From the NCBI GenBank assembly GCA_964345635.1, contig CAYFRM010000016.1, positions 1 through 13,177 on the forward strand: a stretch of DNA of 13,177 nucleotides. The letters run 5' to 3'. The position numbers and the translations under genes are program-made. The stretch's first letter is position 1. Every line of letters starts with the position of its first letter. Positions 1-9,000 of the stretch are shown piece after piece. This stretch comes from WVXT01 sp964345635 (lineage in GTDB: Bacteria > UBA6262 > WVXT01). Under the pieces are notes generated by a model. It did no database searches and had not been told where the DNA came from. It saw only the letters and a program-made list of their open reading frames with translations.

Positions 1-3000
1 AGAAACCAGGTTTACTTGAAATTTTCTGGAAGATTTCAACTTCATCACTTTCCTCCGGTCAGTATAAGGTAGGAGCCACGTACATGGGGACAGATGCATT
101 TATTTATGAAGTGAAAAAAGTAGATGGGAAAAATCAACTAGTTTTGCTTGACCATAAGTATAACCTTAAACATAAAACATGGAAAGAATATGGTGGAGCC
201 AGGTTACAGGTAGAATGCATAAAGGATAAAAATAGCGGACATTTGGAGCTGGCATTTGTAAAAGACCAGGTGGGGAATAGAACCATAAATGGCAAACGGG
301 TAACATTCCGAACCGGAGAAGATGGCATAGCCTACATACAAGACGAGCCATTAAAAATAGAAAAAATGGTTTTCTCCAATTATGGCGAAGATTATGAGAA
401 ACCAGGAAAAATCAAAAGGACAGCTTACGTAAAAGGATTTATGGCAAACGGAAGTCTATTTGTTGAACTGGCTGGCAGAGAAGGAGATACCTTCTATAAG
501 GAATTAGCCGCAGGTAGCGCAGGGGGTTCTATCCCTGAAGGTATATCGAGTCATAATCTGGCAGTGCAGAATTTCGATGTAAATAGTGATGGTATCGCGA
601 ACTACCAGAAGATTGTCTTAAAGAAAGGTGGCAGGCTCGCGGCTATCGTGAATCCAGCGACGGAAGACAGCAGTTATTTGCCCCTTGCCATAGGTTCAAC
701 CAACATAGAGATAATAAAGAGTGTATCAGGGGTAGAAGTGCCGGGGGTGGGAGAAGTGATCGAAGGGAAAATAGAATCTATTACAATTAGTGAGGGTAAA
801 GTAAGCGTAGATGGTGAGTTCACGAGAAAATTGTTTGAGGCACCTGTACCAATAGGATCCATAATTTTACAACTTCGCGACCTCTTGGAACAGGAAGAAG
901 CCATTCCCATTCCTAATATTATCCGTGATGATTTAACTAAATCATTGAAACAGATGGGTGTTTCTCATTTTAATGCTCAAGCAAAAGGGGAGTACGCATC
1001 TGAAAAAGGTAAACTGGAGAAATCTGGCGTGGAAAGAGAGGAACAGATAGTACAAATTGCCAGAGAAAAGGGACTTCTTAAGGAAGGTATTAAGATAAAT
1101 ATAGCAGGTCAGGATATGAATTTTGCAGTGGAAAGGGGAATACTTGAAAGGTTTGGTGGAACTGCAGGATTTAAGGAATTTTTAAATAAGGCAATACTTC
1201 AGAGGGCTGAGGCTCGGGAAGTCTCCAAAGAAAAGCTTTTTGGCGGCATTACGCACGGGTCTATTGCCATTGTGGTTCTCGATAAATCGCACAGTCTCTT
1301 TGAAAATCATATACAGGATGGCTTCATAGGTATAAACCGTTCGGTATTAGAAGAGATAACCGATAGGGAAGTCCTGGCGACGATATGCGCTGTGGGATTG
1401 ACGCACGAATTAAGGCACGAAGCCGGTATTCCCAATGATGCGGCTTCGGAGGAAAAGCTGAATATTGAAGATACGCTTCTTACGTATTATCTGGCTGAAA
1501 AAAATGGGCTGGATGTTGCTGCGTATTTGACCGCAATGAATGGCATTGCTACAGGAATCTATGTTGCAGCAATAAATAAGGTAGCATCTAAGACGTTGAA
1601 AGAAGGGGAAGAATTGCGTTTACGGGGAACAAAGGGAACGTTAAAAGCAAAAGTAGTCGACGGGAAATTGAGAATTCAGGGAGAAGGAACGATAGAATAC
1701 GGAGGGAAGGAACTTAGGGTACAGGCAACAGATGACGGTGCGGCGGTAAAACTTAAGGCTAATACGGAATTTGAAATAAAAGACGATAGCGATACTCCTA
1801 CTCCTGTCAAGGGCAAATTGGAGAAAGGGTTCGTATTTTCATTTGGAGCGGATAGTTTTGAAATGTTCGAGGGCGAGTTCGTGCTCGATTCCGGCGAGAG
1901 AATGTACGTCAAGAAGAGAGCTCCTCCTGAAACAAAGAAAAAAGGTTCGTCAATCAGCCCGACCGTACGGACCAGCGCCTGCGTAATGGAAGAGGAGAAA
2001 GGATATAGAATCGGTCAGGGACTAGACAGAGAATCAGCAGTCATAAGTATGCGCCAGGGAGAGTGGCAGGTATTAGGAGAAGGGGTAACATTAAGGAAGT
2101 ATTCCCGGATAGCCGGCAGAGTTTTTGACAAAGATGTGACAATCGAACAAGATTCAAAGAAAGTTCAAATCGCAGGAAGGCAAATGCAACTTATCGAGAG
2201 TAAACCCTTATTTGGCGATGGCAGCCTTCCTCAGGACAATCCGGAAATAATGCAGGCTTTATTACTGGGGGAAGTTATCCTGCCGGAAAGATTATTAACT
2301 GGGGAAGGAGAATTCTTTGCAACTCCCATATTTAATCAGAAGCAAGAAATTACGGATTATTTCACGGGCGAAGCATTTTACAGGGCAGATGGAACAAAAC
2401 TTGTTGATGTTAGGGTTACGAAAAAAGAAATTACTTTACCCACAGGCGTGGCTGGCAGGTTTGTTGGGCAGAAGTTCGAATATCTAAAAGGGCTAACGGA
2501 AGGGCAAGTGAATCATATCCATATTGACCTTGCCAGTATAAGAATTAAACTTGCCAGTTTAGGAATAAATGAATTTCAGCTCTTGTCCTTTCCCGGGGAG
2601 ATGCCTACTCTTGATACGATAAATAACGCATTAAAAATACATAACATAACGGGTCCTATCTTGGTAACTGGTAAATTTACTCCAAAAATTCTTTCTTCTT
2701 CCTTGAGTAAAGAAATCAAGAATGGACTGAACCTGAAAGAACTAAATGAGTCAGGCGCAATAGCGGGATTTGCCATAGGTGAAAATGGCCATATCTTAAC
2801 AATATCGGACACTGGCGTAGGACAAAAATATACGGGATACTTTGATAATAATAGTGAGAAATATACGGTCTGGGGTTGTCGGGACGCTAAAGGTAATTTT
2901 TACGGAACATTCAATGGAAAAGAAATATTTATCAAAAACTCAGCAACGAATGAAGGAGAATATAGATACACGGTTGACAAAAACTCCACATTGGTCAAAG

Positions 3001-6000
3001 GATTTGGCGGAGAGGTCAACAATGCGTTAAAGGCATTCGGTCAACCGGTAGTGGAAAAAGCGCCAATAGGGACTGGAAAAAGTGAATACTTTGGTATGGA
3101 TTTTACTATAAGCGAGAACAGTCTGGCCATCCTTGATCCCAAGGGAAGATTCGAGGCAGTATTTGCGGAAGAAGGATGGCAATTAGCCACCAGTACAAAA
3201 GAGAATGGTACCCGTCTACTACAGGCGAATTATCTGGATTTAGAACATAATTTTGCTGTTAAGACTGAATATACTGAATTTGAAGAAAAGAAGACAGAGA
3301 CTCGGGAATATATCCGTTACGAAAAAGGGAAATGGCAGGCAATAAATAAAGGAGAATCTTGTACATTTGTAACGAATAGATTCAGTGGATACAGGCTAAA
3401 ACAGGGAACGATAGAAGTAAAATTGACTTTGCACGAAGATGATACTCCAGCAATAACCCCTCTATTCGAAACCCTCTCTGTAGAAAACAAAGGAGTAGAA
3501 AAAGTCCTTACCGACGAATTCATAATCAGGGTAGATATTACGAAAGAAGGAATAAGCAATGTAAAATACTTAAGTTCTTACATTGGAAACTTTTTTAATA
3601 ACAGTTTACAGGAAAAGCCGATTGAAATAGATATAAACGAGGATGGTAGCATTTCATATAATTGGGATACTGCACCTAAAGGAGAAAGAGTATATTGTAT
3701 AACTCCGGAGTGGCGAATAATAACCGCAGTGATAGGTGAAAATGGATTAGAAAAAGGAAGCTTCGATCAGCCTGGATACGATGTAAAAGCTGTAATATCG
3801 GGGAACGAAATGGCAAAATTGGACAGGCCCTTGAAGTGTACCTTTAATTCGTCAGGATTCTTAGTAAATGAACAACCGGTTAAGATGGAAAATGATATAG
3901 ATAATGACGGTAAGATAAACGAAAACGACGTCTATTATACAGTTAAGAAAGATTCAACGTTCATTTTGACTGAAAAAGGAGCTCATTTATGGAGTGGATA
4001 TAAAGTAGATGGACAAATTATTGTACCAAGGCAGGGTTTACCGGAAGGAGGAGAAGAGGTAGAAAAAGAAGAAGTGAAATACATGGAAAATCAGACTGAC
4101 GCGCAGATTTTTGATAGGGACGATAAGACAGTCTGGGTAAAAGCTGAGGGAAAACAGAAGATAAGAGTATTAAATGGAGATAATTCAATATACGAAAAAG
4201 GAGTAAGATTGACCGTCCCCGGGGAAAAGGTATTTACTTACGGAAAGAATGGGTGGCAGGCAAATTCGACGCTAATAGGAAATAGCCAGGGAAGACTCAT
4301 TCCACAGTCAGGTTCAAAGGCGACTGTTAGAACGGGAGATTTGGAACTAAGATTGGCTATTGACATTGAAGGGAAAGAGAATATCCAAATACTTTATGAA
4401 GGCGAAGAATATAAAGGTATATACAGAGAAGGGAATCGTATTGTTGGCGCCAAAGGTAGAGATTGTAAAGCCTGGGACTTGGAGACAGGCAAAGAGATCG
4501 GGTTAACCAAAGTAAAAAATGATAGCTTCCAGAAATTTCTCGCAAAGCGAAGGGAGTTAGCCGAAAAGATTGGATATAAAGGTGACATAACCGACTATGA
4601 AGCTCTGGAGAAATTCATAGAACGGAAAGCCCAAGAGGAAATTGCGGAGTTTCGCAAAAAGAACGCTGCATTGGCAGAAGAATTAGGTTTGGATATCAAT
4701 AAACTTAGACCCGAACAATTTATGGAAAAGATTAATGTGATTATGCAATTTATATTCTCCGGTAGAAACCCGACCCTCCGGGATGATAAAGAGACAATAA
4801 ATGAAAAAGATATTGAATTGGTTAAAAAGTACTTGGGTAAGGGATTCAAAGTATCGATAGAGGAGAATGGAATACTACAACTCCAGAATCAGAACCAGAA
4901 TGTTGAAATACTTGACGTTAAGAGAGGCAGAGAAATTGTTAAAAATAAACCAGAGGGTAAAGAACAAAGATATGCCCTTATTAGAGTAAGAGGAGCTGAG
5001 GAACTTCGTTGGATAAATATGGTGACAGGAAAAAAGCTTATAAAATCTCAGGATGTTGAGGATTCTAATGGGGACCATATTAGATTATATTCCAATCCGA
5101 ATGATTCTGATGGTTGTAGTCTTATAACTGTCAAGCAAGAGGGTTCTTTAATTAACTATTCAATCAGACAGGTAGTTACTCCGCAGGGTGAAATAGAGCA
5201 AAAAATAGTAACTGTAAAAGCGAAAGATGAGCAAACCGGAAGGTCGATAAGCAGGCCTGTAATCAGGGTGGATTCCAGGGTTGTGAACAATCAGCCGATT
5301 AGTGTCATTATAACCAAATCGAAAGCTTTCGGAGGAGCTTATAGCGAATATAGAGACCAGAAGGGTATTGAGTTATCAGGAATGTCTGAAGAAACTATAA
5401 AGCGTACTTTAACTGGGGATCTTATTAAGAGACAAATACCATTAAGGAATTACAACTTAGGTGTTCTTTTAGCAACAGGTCATAATGTTTATGTATTATT
5501 ACCTGATGAAAAGTTAGTAGATGTTAAAGAAAGAGACGCCCAGAAGAAAATAATGGAAGGATTAGACCTTCCCCCGGGCGTTTCCGTTGATTTTACGTTC
5601 AAGTTCCGGTTGAAAGACGATTCCGGAGAAGGTCGTCCGGCAACAGATATGATCAAGCTTTTCACCGACATATCAGGAGAGGGTAAAACAGATAAGTATG
5701 AAATTTTGGAAATGGAAAAGATAAATGATAAACTTTACGCTTATGCAAGAATTCACCATGCGTATGCTTATGATTGGATAACTCTTAAGGAGGATAAATG
5801 GATTTCCCTGCCGTACAATAAAGAAAAGTGTATAGAATTAAGCGATGGTACACAGTTAAAGTCAAATGGTCATTACGTGATAACCTATGGCAAAGGAGAA
5901 AAGATAGGCAGTGGTGTTGTTGTCCCGGAAGAAGGAGCGAAAATAGAGCGGAATATTGAAAAAGGAGATTATAAATTACTTGAAGGAATGTTAATTCACG

Positions 6001-9000
6001 CTCTTCCAGAACCAAAAATTTATGCCAGGGATGTCCGCGGGGGTCCGGGAAAAATACAACTTGACCATGAGATTAGAAGAGAGCAGACTCCTCAGGGGTG
6101 GAAAATTTCCAGGAAAGTCGATGGCAAATGGCTCCGTATGGAGGAAGGTGATGATATAAAAGGAGAGGTTAAAAATGGGAGCGTTGCTCTTGGTGGAGAT
6201 GAATCCAAATGGGACACTATTATCGCTAAGGACACGAAATTAAGAATTGGTTCTGATGGAGGAATGATATTGACTGGAGTCGAATGCGGAGGAGTAATAG
6301 GTGTAAGAGATCAAAATATGTTACATGTTTATAAATATATAAACGGAACGGAAAATCCACTTATGCGGGTTGTTTTTGAGAACGCGGGTGATGAAGCGGC
6401 AAGCCTCATAGACGAATTGGCAAAGATGGAATTGAATATGTCGGAGGTAAATATAGAAAACGGAGATGGGGTACTTGAATTTAAGGATAAGTTGAATAAA
6501 CGCGGAGGATTGAAATTCCTCGAATTCTTGATAAAAGTCCCTGAAAATGGGTACTGTGAGAACCATCCATTAATGAGCCCTGAAATTGACGGATTACATA
6601 AAGCGTCTTCATCAATGAAATTGATAAGGGTTTGGGAAACTGATGGCACGCGGAAAGGTAGCATTTATACCCATAAGTGGGAGGCGTCCGACCAATCTGT
6701 GCTACCTTCTCTATCTAAAGAAGAATTAGAATTTATGGCTGAAGCTGATGTTATAGCTTTTAAACGAAATCTTATGGGAAGCACTTTCTCCGATTCGGCG
6801 GTATCTATCATAAGTATCCCCAAGAGGAATTTTTCATCGGAAAAGGTACGAGAATTGACTAAAGTTGCGGGCAGATACTTTTCTAATGGAGAGGAAAAAG
6901 AAAGAGCAATTTTGCATTACTTCCTCTCCAACAAAAAAGACCTGATCAGCATCGAACCCGAAGCACTAAAGCTCCTGGGAGAAAGTCTTTCTGGCGAAAG
7001 CAGGAACGCTTTCTTCCAGTGGTATAATGGAACAGATTTTGCTATGCCTAACCCAATAACATATCTTAGGACATTTATGAAATCAGGAGATAGGAATGTC
7101 ATTATTCAAAGAGAATATTATGAGGCATTCTTAAATGACAAATTCTATAGCAGGCCCGATTGGACAATAACCACCACATTCCATAAAGAGGACAAAGAAA
7201 GAGGTATTTCGGCAGGGGACACATTAAAATATGCATTCGAGTCAGGCAGATTGATTGATTGGAGGGATGCAAGGGGTGACGAGAAGAATATACTTACTCC
7301 CGATGGTTGGCAAAAATGGCGTGGAGTGCCACTTTCCTGGAAAGAAAGTCGGGGCATGCAGTTCAGCGGTTTCGGAAATTTTGGGCGAACATGGCTTTAT
7401 GAAGTAAAACTAGGTGCTAGTTTTGCCGGAAGACAATTGGGAAGAGGGTTTGGTTTATTACTATATCTTGATGCTGCTGTTGAGCATTATATTTTAGGGT
7501 TGACTGATGAAGCAAAGAATGTAAAATATCTCGCTGATAACTGGGTTCGGGGTCGCCCAAGACGAGGTAAGTATGCAATTTATGGTTCGGATAGTCAATT
7601 TTTCTGCGACAATCCCTATTTTGGTCCAACCGGTATCTTCAATGAAGCTATGAAACTTGGTGGCAAAGTTGCATTTGGAAAAGGGGCAAGCATCAGCGAG
7701 AGAATCTTTGGTGGTATTGTAGGTTTGGGAGGAGTGACGGGAAAAGTATTATCAGTATTAGCAGGAACCAAAGGATTGGAGGTATTAGGTGCCAGTCAAG
7801 CATTAGCTACTTCGGCTTTAAGGTGGGCTCTTATAAGCGAGGTAATAGCTAATACGATTAGTTATAAACAGAGGGGACATTTCACCACTATGGGCGATGA
7901 TATTTTGATTATAGGAGGCGCCTGGGGAACTGCGGGACTAACCAGATTATTCCAGTCACAGATAATACAGAACTCAAGAGTATTAAGATTTCTTTCCGCT
8001 CCCACAGGATTGAAGCACAGGATATTATCTCCACTTTTTTGGGGTGGATTCGCCGTGGGCATTGCTGATGCAGGACATAGACTGGTTAATTTGGATATCC
8101 GGAAAGGACTAACTTGGTCAGACCGCGCCCATATATTTGCGATAACAGCGGGTTCGGTGGCCCTACTTCAGACAGTTGGTCCGCAATGTAATGTTTGGGG
8201 AAGTGGTGCGAAGTCGGCACTGGCTAAATTATTGTGGGGCGCATGGAATGGCGCTTCTAAATTATTTGTAGTTTGGGGCAATGTAGATATGGTTGCGAAC
8301 GCAGCCCTGCAGGAACCCGAGGTAGAACAGCTTTCTTTCTGGAAGGGATTCTGGAACTGGAAGAGATTCTGGAAGAGATTTAGTGAAGATTTCTTCGGCA
8401 AAGGTAAGGGTCTGTTTGCCGGTGCAAAAGGCGGAGCAATCATTGGAGCAGCCATTGGCTCAATCGGCGGATTATCTTCCAGTGGCATTGGCAGTTCTAA
8501 GTTCTGGAAAAATCATTGGCTGGGTAAACCCTTGGCCAATTTGTACAGCCCTGCTAAATTCAGGAGTTATCTCACCTGGCCGGTAACTGCAGTAGTGGGA
8601 AGAAGTATTTTTGATAGAGATATGACTTACAAAGATATGATTGATACAGCTTTATTTGCTTCGGTGGTGCGTTTTCTATCTTCTCCTAAGAAAGCTGCTC
8701 AATGGTTAACTCGCAGGGATAGATTCAAAGATATGAAAATATTGAGTAATATTGTCCGGCATTTTGCTCTATTTGGCGGTGGGGGAGGCTTGAATATAGG
8801 TAAAGACTACTTTGTTATTGGCTGGTTTGAGAAAACAACGGGTATTCCTCTGGGAGATAAACCATTTGTTGAAATAGAAAAGAATCAGGATGGTACTATT
8901 AAAAGAGTAATTCGCTATGTTTCTCCTAATGGTCTCTCGTGGGGTGATACCTATTTCTGGAGAAAGTTAATAGGCAGTGGTGTAAGAGGAGGAATGTGGA

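Larger units (their letters stand above)
1601..4499 (+). other. Long beta-rich stalk, first part, with degenerate repeats
   Basis: Residues 534-1499 are dominated by short alternating strands and Gly/Asp/Asn turns with few helices, the look of tandem beta-sandwich or hairpin modules in bacterial surface proteins. G-x-W hairpins recur (W688, W1059, W1111, W1418). A calcium-type loop sits at 3894-3929, and two modules that begin with TFN share a YTVxKxST strand (near 2958 and 3930). The stretch 1620-1920 (GTLKAKVVDGKLRIQG onward) reads as a run of regular antiparallel strands, somewhat like LptA/OstA-type beta-jellyroll sequence, though I could not confirm this. It is probably extracytoplasmic, as an adhesive or spacer stalk. 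No catalytic motif was seen. The family is unrecognised. Confidence 0.5.
2052..6140 (+). repeat. Recurring G-x-W beta-hairpin motif across the stalk
   Basis: A tryptophan preceded by a turn of basic/Gly residues and followed by a hydrophilic strand recurs: RQGEWQ (W at 2064), EEGWQ (3177), EKGKWQ (3333), KNGWQ (4254), KEDKWI (5799), PQGWKI (6099) and DGKWLR (6129). Spacing is irregular, so these are hairpin signatures in diverged domains rather than one fixed-length tandem array. Several are followed within 20-40 residues by a further turn-rich strand pair. I infer a common ancestral beta-domain repeated along the stalk. The motif is short, so individual copies could be chance. Confidence 0.45.
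7875..8948 (+). repeat. Four copies of G-[LFM]-[TS]-x-x-D loop motif between hydrophobic helices
   Basis: The motif appears as GHFTTMGD (7875-7898), KGLTWSD (8103-8123), DMTYKD (8619-8636) and NGLSWGD (8928-8948). In each of the first three cases a hydrophobic segment lies just before and another follows, giving helix, short polar loop, helix. Distances between copies are about 76, 172 and 103 residues, so other sequence has been inserted between units. I infer a repeated helical-hairpin unit that built the membrane domain by duplication. Copies 1 and 3 are the most diverged. Confidence 0.45.

Noticed and set aside
3060..3083. P-loop-like APIGTGKS in the beta stalk
   Set aside because: It matches AxxxxGKS by letters, but lies in turn-rich beta sequence with no preceding hydrophobic P-loop strand and no Walker B downstream.
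5673..5690. SGEGKT, resembling the SecA TGEGKT loop
   Set aside because: No SecA motifs follow it and the surroundings are beta-rich stalk. The real motor motifs are at 12465 and 12819.
5787..5799. aaggaggataaatg, which looks like a ribosome binding site plus ATG
   Set aside because: The ATG is out of frame and meets a stop after seven codons. The purine run encodes Lys-Glu-Asp-Lys of the giant protein.
6329..6664. Antisense open frame of 111 codons, minus strand
   Set aside because: It overlaps the giant gene completely, has no recognisable domain and is typical of chance frames opposite a long coding region.
8168..8488. Antisense open frame of 106 codons, minus strand, Pro/Leu-rich
   Set aside because: It is the mirror of Gly/Trp/Lys codons in the membrane region. 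No family was recognised and no start signal was seen.
8383..8586. Short + strand open frame in another frame (also ones at 2842-3030 and 9236-9439)
   Set aside because: These are out of frame with the giant gene and lack domains. They are chance overlaps within well-supported coding sequence.
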